64,000 nt of DNA from Nitrospirota bacterium (GTDB lineage: Bacteria > Nitrospirota > Thermodesulfovibrionia > Thermodesulfovibrionales > Dissulfurispiraceae), in NCBI GenBank assembly GCA_009773415.1, contig WSNO01000001.1, forward strand, positions 1 through 64,000, read 5' to 3'. The notes beneath the pieces are model-generated. The model was not told the DNA's origin and did no database searches. It worked only from the letters and a program-made list of their open reading frames with translations. The position numbers were made by a program, and so were the translations under genes. Shown here piece after piece: positions 18,077-26,111 of this stretch; the stretch's first letter is position 1; each line of letters starts with the position of its first letter.

Positions 18077-18633
18077 AGCGTCTGTTTGATTTCTCGTGTT
18101 CGTTGTTATTATCTTTGGTTTTTGCCGTTCCAATGCTACTGATTGCAGCGGCGATTCGTCTCACCTCTCATGGTCCGGCACTCCATTGGTCAAAGCGTAT
18201 CGGGATGAACAATTCCATCTTCCTCATGCCGAAGTTCCGCACGATGCGCTGCGATGTCCCGTCGGTTGCGACGCATTTATTGCAGAATCCGGAAGCCTTT
18301 ATTACACCGACAGGCCGTTTTTTGCGGAAAACAAGCCTTGATGAATTACCCCAGCTTTACAGCATACTAAAAGGTGATATGACTTTTGTGGGCCCAAGAC
18401 CGGCGCTGTTCAATCAGGATGATCTGGTAGTGTTGCGGACAGAGCAGGGCATTCATCGCCTTGTCCCCGGACTGACAGGGTGGGCTCAGATAAACGGCAG
18501 GGACGAATTGCCGATTCCGGTGAAAGTTTCCTATGACAAGTATTATCTTGAAAACCGGTCTTTTCTGTTTGATCTCAAAATACTTTTCCTCACTTTTTTA
18601 AAAGTAATGAAAAAAGAAGGGGTTAGCCACTGA
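18073..18633 (+). CDS. Small undecaprenyl-phosphate sugar phosphotransferase (PglC/WreU type), initiating enzyme
   Basis: The 186-residue protein has one N-terminal re-entrant hydrophobic helix followed by the bacterial sugar transferase core. Key motifs are MPKFRTM, the catalytic Asp-Glu in KTSLDELPQL, DMTFVGPRPAL, and PGLTGWAQINGRDELP followed by VSYDKYYL. It moves a sugar-1-phosphate from a UDP-sugar to undecaprenyl phosphate and so starts the repeat unit. The short form without the N-terminal transmembrane bundle is the PglC-like monotopic class, which prefers UDP-HexNAc donors. Its neighbours point to QuiNAc. It is coupled to both flanking genes. Confidence 0.9.
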   Translation: MKRLFDFSCSLLLSLVFAVPMLLIAAAIRLTSHGPALHWSKRIGMNNSIFLMPKFRTMRCDVPSVATHLLQNPEAFITPTGRFLRKTSLDELPQLYSILKGDMTFVGPRPALFNQDDLVVLRTEQGIHRLVPGLTGWAQINGRDELPIPVKVSYDKYYLENRSFLFDLKILFLTFLKVMKKEGVSH

Positions 18634-20564
18634 TGCCTGAACCGCTTTCACTGGGCAGTCGAATATTGAAGCCGACACGTGAAAAGAGGATTGGTTTTTT
18701 CATGCTCGGAGATGCGGTGCTGATATCGTGCGCCCTTGTGCTGTCATTTTTCGTGCGTTTCGATTTTCAGCTTCCTGATGGATATGATGCGGTGCTGTTG
18801 AATGCGCTTCCCTTTTTTATCTGCGTCAAGCTTGTTGTTTTTATTCTTTTTGGTGTTTATCGCATGACATGGCGGCATGCCGGCATTCACGATCTCTTTA
18901 ATCTTATGAACGCGATGGCGACAGCGCAGCTGCTGCTTGCTGTCGGAGTTCTTGTGCCTTTGGGCGATAAACTTCCCGCGTTGTCGTTTTTGCATATTCC
19001 AGGCTTTCCGAGAAGTGTTTTCCTTATGGATTTCTTCATTTCCGGGTTATTTATCGTTTCGCTGCGCATCTCCAAACGCCTCTATCTTGAGGCATTCCGG
19101 CATAAGGCCCGCACCAAGGGAGGCAAGCGAACGCTGATAGTAGGCGGCGGCGTATCAGGGGAGATGATTATACGCGATCTAATGCGCACTGCTTCCGCGT
19201 ACACGGCGGTTGCCATTCTTGACGATAATCCGGAGCGCAACGGGCAGTATATTCATGGAGTGCCGGTAAAGGGGCAGGTCAGAGACCTTCCGCATCTGAT
19301 TGCCACGCTGCATGCTGAAGCGATTATTATTGCCAATCAGAAACTCGACCACCGAACGCTGAGAACTATCTATGAACAGGCCGTAAACAGCGGCATTTCG
19401 ACTATCAAGTCGGTATCTGCGGTTGCGGACCTCGGGCAGCCCGGCGTTTCGCTTAAAAATCTCGAAGAAATTTCTATTGAAGATCTCATCGGGCGACAGG
19501 CGGTCGAGGTTGATCGTGAAGAAATTCAATCGTTCCTTTCCGGCAGAGTTGTGCTCATCACCGGAGCGGGAGGCTCGATTGGTTCGGAACTAGTGACGCA
19601 GGTATGCGCTTTTCGCCCGCAAATGCTGGTTCTGCTTGATATCGATGAAACGGAATTGCATGCTCTTCAGCGTAAGCTCGAAAAGGACCACACAACGCAG
19701 GGCTTTTCCGTCCAGTATATTACCGGAGATGTGCGCGACCACCTGCGTATCAAAGAGGTATTCAGCAGGTTTCGTCCTGAAATAGTCTTTCATGCAGCAG
19801 CCTATAAACATGTTCCCATGATGGAGATGAATCCTCTGGAAGCGCTCAAAGTGAACGTTGTTGGCACAAACATACTGAGCCGGGCCGCAAAAGAGTTTGA
19901 TGCGCGCACGTTTGTCATGATATCGACCGACAAGGCAGTCAGACCGACGAGCATCATGGGGGCGTCGAAGCGCCTTGCAGAGGAAATCTGCCGGGCTGAA
20001 AACGAAACAGGCGATACAGCCTTTCTCTCAGTGCGATTTGGAAACGTGCTCGGCAGCAGAGGCAGTGTGCTTCCGATTTTTATGGAGCAGCTGAAAAAGG
20101 GCGGTCCGCTTACGGTTACACACAAAGATATGCAGCGCTATTTTATGACTATCCCTGAGGCTGTATCGCTGGTGTTGCAGGCCTCAGTTGCAGGGAAGGG
20201 CGGCGAGGTGATGGTGCTTGACATGGGGGATCCGGTCAGGATTGTATCACTGGCTGAGGAGCTCGTCCGGATTCATGGACTCGAACCATATCGTGATATC
20301 GATATTATCTTTACCGGCATACGTCCCGGAGAAAAACTTTTTGAAGAGATTTTGACGGCAGAAGAAGGCATCAGCGCGAGCAGGCGTCATAAGATATTTG
20401 TTGCAAACAGCGGGAAGGGCCTGGCTTTAACCGACCTGCATCACGTTCTTGATGAGTGTGCGCGGCTGATTTCGAAGCCTTTTGCTTCATCATCAGAGGA
20501 ACTTCATGCCGCAAAGACCTATCTTCGCAAATATATCAAGCATTATCAGCAGGACATCTCGTGA
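18633..20564 (+). CDS. UDP-HexNAc 4,6-dehydratase, membrane-anchored (WbpM/CapD/WreV type)
   Basis: It removes water from UDP-GlcNAc to give the 4-keto-6-deoxy sugar used for QuiNAc or FucNAc. The 643-residue protein has four N-terminal membrane helices (to about residue 150), a first Rossmann-like region with LIVGGGVSGEMI, and the catalytic SDR domain starting ITGAGGSIGSELV near residue 308. The STDKAVRPTSIMGASKRLAE segment carries Met-x3-Lys where most SDRs have Tyr-x3-Lys, which is normal for WbpM-type enzymes. The start shares one base with the previous stop. The 3' end overlaps miaB (GTGA), tying sugar genes to tRNA modification genes. Confidence 0.93.
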   Translation: MPEPLSLGSRILKPTREKRIGFFMLGDAVLISCALVLSFFVRFDFQLPDGYDAVLLNALPFFICVKLVVFILFGVYRMTWRHAGIHDLFNLMNAMATAQLLLAVGVLVPLGDKLPALSFLHIPGFPRSVFLMDFFISGLFIVSLRISKRLYLEAFRHKARTKGGKRTLIVGGGVSGEMIIRDLMRTASAYTAVAILDDNPERNGQYIHGVPVKGQVRDLPHLIATLHAEAIIIANQKLDHRTLRTIYEQAVNSGISTIKSVSAVADLGQPGVSLKNLEEISIEDLIGRQAVEVDREEIQSFLSGRVVLITGAGGSIGSELVTQVCAFRPQMLVLLDIDETELHALQRKLEKDHTTQGFSVQYITGDVRDHLRIKEVFSRFRPEIVFHAAAYKHVPMMEMNPLEALKVNVVGTNILSRAAKEFDARTFVMISTDKAVRPTSIMGASKRLAEEICRAENETGDTAFLSVRFGNVLGSRGSVLPIFMEQLKKGGPLTVTHKDMQRYFMTIPEAVSLVLQASVAGKGGEVMVLDMGDPVRIVSLAEELVRIHGLEPYRDIDIIFTGIRPGEKLFEEILTAEEGISASRRHKIFVANSGKGLALTDLHHVLDECARLISKPFASSSEELHAAKTYLRKYIKHYQQDIS

Positions 20565-21871
20565 TAAAGAGAACCTATTACCTGGAAACCTTCGGCTGTC
20601 AGATGAATGTTCATGACTCGGAAAAAATGGCCGGCATTCTTGAACATGAAGGATATACGCGAACTCTTGAGCCAAAACTTGCTGATTTGATTCTGTTCAA
20701 CACCTGCAGTATTCGCGAAAAGGCTGAACAGAAATTTTACAGCAGGCTCGGGAGAATCAAAACGATTAAGGCTCGGAACCCTCTCGCAAAAATAGTGGTT
20801 GCCGGGTGCATCGCCCAGCAGGACGGAAAAAAACTGACTGCAAGGGCACCCTATGTCGATTTTGTGTTCGGGCCTGATAACCTCAAGTATATAAGAGATA
20901 TCGCTGCGGAAGTAGCGAAGGAGCAATTTGTGCTCTCCGAAAACCCAGCTCTCACAGATGAAGCGCTTCCGTCGTTGCGCGAAGATGGCATAAGGGCTTG
21001 GGTAAATATTATGTATGGCTGTAATAATTTCTGCAGTTATTGTGTTGTGCCATATACTCGCGGACGCGAGCGGAGCAGGCCGAGTAGGGACATTCTCATG
21101 GAATTGCGAGATCTGGCAGGGAAGGGCTATAAAGAGGTGACCCTTCTGGGACAGAATGTAAACTCGTACAGAAGCGATTGCGATTTTCCTGAACTGCTAA
21201 GGCATGCAAACGACATTAAAGGGATTGAACGTATTCGTTTTGTGACGTCTCATCCGAAAGACCTCTCTTCAGGACTGATCCATGCGATAAAATGTCTTGA
21301 TAAGGTCTGCGAACATATCCATCTGCCGCTCCAGTCGGGATCAACGCGGATACTGCAGCTCATGAATCGCAGATACACCTTTAATGAATACCGGGAAAAA
21401 GTAGAAATATTAAGAGAAAACATTCCAGACATCGCCATTACGTCAGACATTATTGCCGGATTTCCCCAAGAGAATGATCTCGATCATGAGGCCACACTTC
21501 AGGCGATTAGCAGCATAGGGTTTGACGGACTCTTTGCATTTAAGTATTCATCACGGCCTGGCACGAAGGCAGAAGCCATTTCCGGACATCTGGACGAATC
21601 TGAAAAATCAAAGCGACTGAACGACATTATAACTTTACAAAACAACATTACAGATAAGAAAAACAAGCAGTTGGAAGGAACAGTTCAGACTATACTTATA
21701 GATCGACCCGATGCAAAAATGAAGCCCGGACAGCTGACGGGAAGAACGACAACAAACAAAATCGTTCTAGTAAACAATGCCGCGTCAATTCCTCCCGGCA
21801 CAATTCTTTCTGTGCGTATAGTACGGGCTCATCGCCACTCCCTGATCGGAGAGCGTATTTCTTCGAGATGA
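20561..21871 (+). CDS. miaB: tRNA-2-methylthio-N6-dimethylallyladenosine synthase
   Basis: A radical-SAM methylthiotransferase that adds the ms2 group to i6A37 of tRNAs. The 436 residues comprise an N-terminal UPF0004 domain with three cluster cysteines (ETFGCQMN, LFNTCSIREKA, VAGCIAQ), the radical SAM CxxxCxxC in YGCNNFCSYCVVPYTRGRE and a C-terminal TRAM domain ending near IGERI. The start is GTG at 20561, overlapping the upstream stop (GTGA). A longer frame from 20456 would lie inside the dehydratase gene. The RCNNFCSYCVVPxTRG version of the motif separates MiaB from RimO. No miaA is in the window. Confidence 0.95.
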   Translation: MIKRTYYLETFGCQMNVHDSEKMAGILEHEGYTRTLEPKLADLILFNTCSIREKAEQKFYSRLGRIKTIKARNPLAKIVVAGCIAQQDGKKLTARAPYVDFVFGPDNLKYIRDIAAEVAKEQFVLSENPALTDEALPSLREDGIRAWVNIMYGCNNFCSYCVVPYTRGRERSRPSRDILMELRDLAGKGYKEVTLLGQNVNSYRSDCDFPELLRHANDIKGIERIRFVTSHPKDLSSGLIHAIKCLDKVCEHIHLPLQSGSTRILQLMNRRYTFNEYREKVEILRENIPDIAITSDIIAGFPQENDLDHEATLQAISSIGFDGLFAFKYSSRPGTKAEAISGHLDESEKSKRLNDIITLQNNITDKKNKQLEGTVQTILIDRPDAKMKPGQLTGRTTTNKIVLVNNAASIPPGTILSVRIVRAHRHSLIGERISSR

Positions 21872-23112
21872 AAATAGCTGTTGTGACGATGGGGTGCCGC
21901 TCAAACCAGGCTGAAAGTGCTCAGATTGAAGCAGGCCTGCTTCGTCTTGGACATAGCCTTGCCAATGCATCTGAGCAAGCTGATATCTGCGTTTTAAACA
22001 CCTGCACTGTAACTGCTAAGGCTGACGCTCAGTGCCGCCGGATGATACGCAAAGCGGTTAACGCCGGTCAGCGCGTCATTGTCACCGGCTGTTCAGCTGA
22101 AATGAACAGGGCAAGACTTCTACAGGTGTTCCCTGAAATTGAGCTGTTTGGAAATGATGATAAACAGAATATAATCAATGTTATCGGGCGATCTTCCAAG
22201 ATATTACATGAAATTATAACGCCGCCGACTCGCCACCGTCCTGTGGTAAAAGTACAGGATGGTTGTGATAACTTTTGTTCATACTGCATTGTTCCATATG
22301 CGCGCGGCAGGTCGAGAAGCAGATCGATGCACGAAGTCGTCTCTGAAGTTGCAGAACTCGAGAGCATGGGGTTCAATGAAATAGTCCTGAGCGGCATACA
22401 TCTAGGCATGTATGGACAAGATACCGGCGGCCATACAGATCTGCCGCAATTGCTGAAGGAGTTGCTTGTTAAAACAAAGATTCCGAGAATTCGCCTTAGT
22501 TCACTTGAGGTGAATGAAATTAACGATGAGTTTCTTGAAGTGCTTTCTGAGGAACGTATCTGTAACCATTTGCATTTGCCGTTGCAAAGTGGTCACGATG
22601 CGATACTAAAGGCTATGAATCGACGCTATACTTCTCGTGATTACGAGGCATGCTTACTTTCCATCAGGAATCGCAGTCCGGATATTTGCCTTGGGTCTGA
22701 TGTCATTGTCGGCTTTCCCGGTGAAAACGATGCATCATTTAACGAGTCGGAATCGTTCATAGAGAGATTGCCTTTGTCCTATCTTCATGTATTTCCTTAC
22801 TCGCGTAGAGAAGGTACGCCTGCGGCTAAAATGTCGGGTCAGATACAGGAAACCATAAAGAAGGAGCGATCTCAGAGACTCAGGCAGGCAGGAGCAGTGA
22901 TGAGAAAAGACTTTATCCGGTCCCAGGCCGGGAAGATCGAGACAGCTCTAGTCGAATCAGTACGCCTTGGAGAGTGCTGCGCGACGACGGGAAATTATAT
23001 CAAGGTTATATTTGAGTCGAGGGAACGTCTTATCAAGGGAAGCCTTGTTACAGTTAGGCTTGATGAGGGCTTCAGTGATTACTGTCGTGCACATGTTGCA
23101 AATGGACGATAA
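21868..23112 (+). CDS. mtaB: tRNA (t6A37) methylthiotransferase, MtaB type
   Basis: A 414-residue relative of MiaB that should convert t6A37 to ms2t6A37. It has the N-terminal cysteines in VTMGCRSNQAES, LNTCTVTAKADAQCR and VTGCSAEM. The radical-SAM cluster is in QDGCDNFCSYCIVPYARG, and LSGIHLGMYGQD is the MtaB version of the following strand, where MiaB has LLGQNVNSY. TRAM-like residues close the protein. Its ATG overlaps the miaB stop. It is the last member of a nine-gene chain joined by stop-start overlaps from 13599. Choice of MtaB over a generic methylthiotransferase rests on these motifs. Confidence 0.88.
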   Translation: MKIAVVTMGCRSNQAESAQIEAGLLRLGHSLANASEQADICVLNTCTVTAKADAQCRRMIRKAVNAGQRVIVTGCSAEMNRARLLQVFPEIELFGNDDKQNIINVIGRSSKILHEIITPPTRHRPVVKVQDGCDNFCSYCIVPYARGRSRSRSMHEVVSEVAELESMGFNEIVLSGIHLGMYGQDTGGHTDLPQLLKELLVKTKIPRIRLSSLEVNEINDEFLEVLSEERICNHLHLPLQSGHDAILKAMNRRYTSRDYEACLLSIRNRSPDICLGSDVIVGFPGENDASFNESESFIERLPLSYLHVFPYSRREGTPAAKMSGQIQETIKKERSQRLRQAGAVMRKDFIRSQAGKIETALVESVRLGECCATTGNYIKVIFESRERLIKGSLVTVRLDEGFSDYCRAHVANGR

Positions 23113-23239
23113 CACATTCAGGTTGCTGTATTTTTTTAATGCCCACACATTAGACGTGTTTGATGCATCCGTTACTGCTCGGAGCTTTGCGCCGACAGCA
23201 CACGGGTAAAGTAACAGCTTTTCAACATTTTCTGTTTAC

Positions 23240-23268
23240 TTGAAGAGTCTGATAATGTATATTATGTT
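23240..23268 (+). promoter_or_regulatory. Possible sigma-70 promoter for proS
   Basis: ttgaag (23240-23245), 17 bp, tatgtt (23263-23268). An alternative -10 tattat overlaps at 23260-23265. The 248-bp gap after mtaB is A/T-rich here. No T-box consensus was found although the gene is an aminoacyl-tRNA synthetase. Confidence 0.3.
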
Positions 23269-23292
23269 AAATAATAGAAGGTCATTGCAGAT

Positions 23293-23364
23293 ATGCGCAT
23301 CGGGCATGCTATTATGTTAGGTACCTTTTATTTAGATTACGCTTCGGAGGCAATAAAGAAATGA
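23293..23364 (+). CDS. 23-codon upstream ORF coupled to proS (possible leader peptide)
   Basis: ATG at 23293 is preceded by agaagg at a loose distance. It opens 23 codons (MRIGHAIMLGTFYLDYASEA, then IKK), ending in a TGA that overlaps the proS ATG (ATGA). The strong Shine-Dalgarno of proS (cggagg) lies inside this frame. It has no proline codon, so classical attenuation by proline is not suggested. Coupling by overlap is seen directly; expression is not known. Confidence 0.3.
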   Translation: MRIGHAIMLGTFYLDYASEAIKK

Positions 23365-25073
23365 AGTTTACTCAACTATTCATTCCAACCACTCGGGAAA
23401 CACCGTCCGATGTTACTGCAGTCTGTCAGGCGCTCAGCCTGCGTGCTGGATATGTTCGGCAGCTTGCAGCCGGATTGTACATATTTCTCCCTCTCGGATG
23501 GAGAGTTCTGAATAAAATCAACAGAATCCTCAAAGAAGAGATGGAAAAGATTGGAGCGCAGGAGATATCGATGCCGATTCTCCATCCGGCAGAAATATGG
23601 CAGCAGACAGGTCGCTGGTTCTCTATCAAGGAGGAAATGTTCCGCCTCAAAGACAGAAATGGGCGCGACATGTGCCTCGGCATGACACATGAAGAAATTA
23701 TGACCTGGGTTGCTGCAAAGGAGCTGCGTTCCTATCGCGACCTCCCTCAGATATGGTATCAGATCCAGACAAAGCTTCGGGACGAAGCCAGACCCCGCGG
23801 CGGCATTCTCCGCACCCGCGAGTTTATCATGAAGGACAGTTACAGTTTTGATGTTGATCAGGCGGGGTTGGATCGAAACTATCAGAAGCACGCGGAGGCA
23901 TATCACAGGATTTTTCAGCGCTGCGGCCTTTTGTTTTATCAGGTTGAGTCGGATGCAGGCATGATGGGCGGTGCGATGTCTCATGAGTTCATGGCCCCTA
24001 CCCCTGCCGGTGAAGATGAAATTGTTATTTGTAAATCATGTGGTTATATGGCTAACACTGAAGTAGCTTATTCACAGTTTGCTTCTTCCGGTGGGCATGA
24101 AATGCCGTTTGAAGAGGTACATACACCGGGAAAGAGAACGGTCAGGGAAGTATCTGAATTTCTTAATCTCACCCCCGCTTCTTTCCTGAAGAGCATCCTC
24201 GTGATTGCGGAGAGCGGTCCGGTACTGGCTCTTCTCAGGGGCGATTACGAACTTCATGAGAAAAAGCTCGCGAAGATTATCGGCTCGTTTCGACCAGCCA
24301 GCAGGGACGAAATTCTTCAGCATCTTCAGGTTGAGCCAGGGTTCATCGGACCGGTCGGTCATTCCGCTTTCAGAATTGTTGCCGACCCTTCGGTTCAAAC
24401 TGGCACCTTCGTTTCGGGTGCAAATAAGGAAGATTACCACGTGACAGGCATTAAAGCAGACAAGCATTTTGCTGCAGAATGGCATGACATAAGAGGTGTG
24501 AAGCCGGGAGACACCTGCTCCTCATGTAATTCCTCATTGTTAATTGAAAAAGCCATTGAAATTGGAAATATATTTAAGCTTGGAACAAAGTATTCTGAAC
24601 CGCTCCGGGCTGTGTATCTGGATAAGGAAGGCCAAGAGCAGCTCATGATTATGGGAAGTTACGGCATAGGTCCTGCACGTATCGCTGCCGCAGTTATTGA
24701 ACAGAGTTATGATGCAGACGGAATAATCTGGCCGAAAAGCATTGCGCCGTTCGACATTGAAATTATCCCGCTCAATGTGATGGATGCACGCACTATGGAA
24801 GTGGCTGAGCATCTTCATCAGAACCTGTCTGCCATCTATAACAGCCTGTCGAAGAGGTCCTTTGAAGTTCTTATGGACGACCGGAATGAACGACCGGGCG
24901 TAAAGTTCAAGGACGCTGATCTGATTGGCATTCCGCTTCATGTTATCATAGGTGAGCGCGGACTGAAAGACAACCTTATTGAACTAAAGACCCGTCGGAC
25001 AAAACAGGCGGTCAAGGTTCCTCTGGACCTGGCGGTAAGCGAGATATTTAAGGTTTATTACGAATCAGAGTGA
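23361..25073 (+). CDS. proS: Prolyl-tRNA synthetase (bacterial type with editing domain)
   Basis: It charges tRNA-Pro. The 570-residue length is standard for the long bacterial ProRS. Class II motif 1 lies near LPLGWRVLNKI, motif 2 in FRLKDRNGRDMCLGMTHEE to TKLRDEARPRGGILRTREF, and motif 3 in GSYGIGPARIAAAVIEQ. The INS editing domain occupies about residues 225-400, between motifs 2 and 3, and should remove mischarged alanine. The anticodon-binding domain closes the protein. The start has cggagg 11 nt upstream and overlaps a small upstream frame. A single-copy housekeeping gene without visible damage. Confidence 0.97.
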   Translation: MKFTQLFIPTTRETPSDVTAVCQALSLRAGYVRQLAAGLYIFLPLGWRVLNKINRILKEEMEKIGAQEISMPILHPAEIWQQTGRWFSIKEEMFRLKDRNGRDMCLGMTHEEIMTWVAAKELRSYRDLPQIWYQIQTKLRDEARPRGGILRTREFIMKDSYSFDVDQAGLDRNYQKHAEAYHRIFQRCGLLFYQVESDAGMMGGAMSHEFMAPTPAGEDEIVICKSCGYMANTEVAYSQFASSGGHEMPFEEVHTPGKRTVREVSEFLNLTPASFLKSILVIAESGPVLALLRGDYELHEKKLAKIIGSFRPASRDEILQHLQVEPGFIGPVGHSAFRIVADPSVQTGTFVSGANKEDYHVTGIKADKHFAAEWHDIRGVKPGDTCSSCNSSLLIEKAIEIGNIFKLGTKYSEPLRAVYLDKEGQEQLMIMGSYGIGPARIAAAVIEQSYDADGIIWPKSIAPFDIEIIPLNVMDARTMEVAEHLHQNLSAIYNSLSKRSFEVLMDDRNERPGVKFKDADLIGIPLHVIIGERGLKDNLIELKTRRTKQAVKVPLDLAVSEIFKVYYESE

Positions 25074-25161
25074 AACACCCGAACTGCATCTCAGCGACCT
25101 TGCTCCGGGCTGGTTGCAAGGTTGACGCACTGACTGCTCTTTAAGAAAGGACATTGCGGAT

Positions 25162-25614
25162 ATGCCCATCAGGAAAGCCCGCATGGCTGATATCAAGGCG
25201 ATTCAGGCACTGGTAAATGACTTCGCAAAGAGAGATCAAATGCTGCCCCGCTCGCTCAATGAATTATATGAAAGCGCACGAGACTTTATTGTCTACGAAG
25301 AAAAAGGCTCGCTTGTCGGCGTATGTGCCTTGCGGATAATGTGGGATGATCTTGGTGAGATACGTTCTCTTGCCGTCCGTCCGCAGCACCAAAAAAAGGG
25401 TATCGGCAAAAAACTGGTGAAGCGCTGCCTGAAAGAGGCTGGCGAACTCGGACTGAAAAGAGTATTTGCACTTACCTATCACCCGCTTTTCTTCAAAAAA
25501 CTCGGGTTTCGCGATATCGACAAGGCAAAACTCCCGCAAAAGATCTGGAGCGACTGCATTAAATGCCACAAGTTTCCCGAATGCGACGAACACGGCGTGA
25601 TTCTTTCTCTTTAG
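25162..25614 (+). CDS. argA: Short amino-acid N-acetyltransferase (ArgA-type GNAT)
   Basis: The 150-residue GNAT protein has IRKARMADIKAIQALVNDFA at the N-terminus. The acetyl-CoA loop is EIRSLAVRPQHQKKGIGKKL (Q/R-x-x-G-x-G/A form). The family tail FFKKLGFRDIDKAKLP leads into a C-terminal CIKCHKFPECDE. This matches the stand-alone N-acetylglutamate synthases found outside Proteobacteria of the E. coli type, such as mycobacterial ArgA. It would make N-acetylglutamate, the first step of arginine synthesis. The function is a family inference; no other arg gene is close by. It ends 4 bp into the convergent gene. Confidence 0.78.
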   Translation: MPIRKARMADIKAIQALVNDFAKRDQMLPRSLNELYESARDFIVYEEKGSLVGVCALRIMWDDLGEIRSLAVRPQHQKKGIGKKLVKRCLKEAGELGLKRVFALTYHPLFFKKLGFRDIDKAKLPQKIWSDCIKCHKFPECDEHGVILSL

Positions 25615-26111
25615 AAAAGAACCGCAATATCGGCGACTTCCCGTAAACGCTGAATGTGCTCTTTCAGAAGCTGTGTTGTTTCCTGTTCCGTCAGGTATTT
25701 TTCAATCTCCTCGCGAACCAGCCTGAACTCAACCCCGCCCAGTTTTTCACGATTTTCCCGGTAGTAACTGAGAATTGCATCCTCCTGCACAACAACTGAA
25801 GTCCGGATTTTCAGATCAATATATGTTGCGATAAGCTCGTCCGGAGTATCCCCTTCGATGCGCATATGACGGGCTTTTTCGAGCAGCAACTGAGCATGTA
25901 TCATTGACTGAAGCGCTTCATTTTCTGTTAGCGCGGGAATGCTTTTTCTCATGGCAGCGTGTTTTTCACGCAACTCGGACAACGTGATGGCGGTATCGTT
26001 TACAGAAGCAACAACCCTGTCGATAATCTCGCCGTCTGCACAGGAGAGAAAAAAGAATAGTGTGCACAGAGTCGTCACTGTCATAACGAACAGAAAACGT
26101 CTAAAACGCAT
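25611..26111 (-). CDS. SurA N-terminal-like periplasmic protein without a PPIase domain
   Basis: It is about 166 residues from the chosen ATG at 26111; ATG 26138 is a longer alternative. A hydrophobic signal segment (FVMTVTTLCTLFFFLSCADG) is followed by IIDRVVASVNDTAITLSELR. That is the opening of SurA/PrsA-like chaperones (VVAxVNxxxIT-xEL), followed by a helical core and an extra helix. Parvulin domains are absent. The lipobox is poor, so signal peptidase I is more likely than lipidation. It is the last gene of the glnD-tamB-omp85 run and overlaps omp85 by 11 bp. A role in outer-membrane protein transit is inferred from neighbours. Confidence 0.65.
   Translation of the reverse strand: MRFRRFLFVMTVTTLCTLFFFLSCADGEIIDRVVASVNDTAITLSELREKHAAMRKSIPALTENEALQSMIHAQLLLEKARHMRIEGDTPDELIATYIDLKIRTSVVVQEDAILSYYRENREKLGGVEFRLVREEIEKYLTEQETTQLLKEHIQRLREVADIAVLF

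Noticed and set aside
23113-23360. T-box riboswitch upstream of proS
   Set aside because: No AGGGTGGNACCGCG-type T-box sequence or specifier stem could be seen.
23293-23364. ispF fragment (MRIGHA... start)
   Set aside because: Only the first five residues resemble IspF; the rest does not and there is no DVHR motif.
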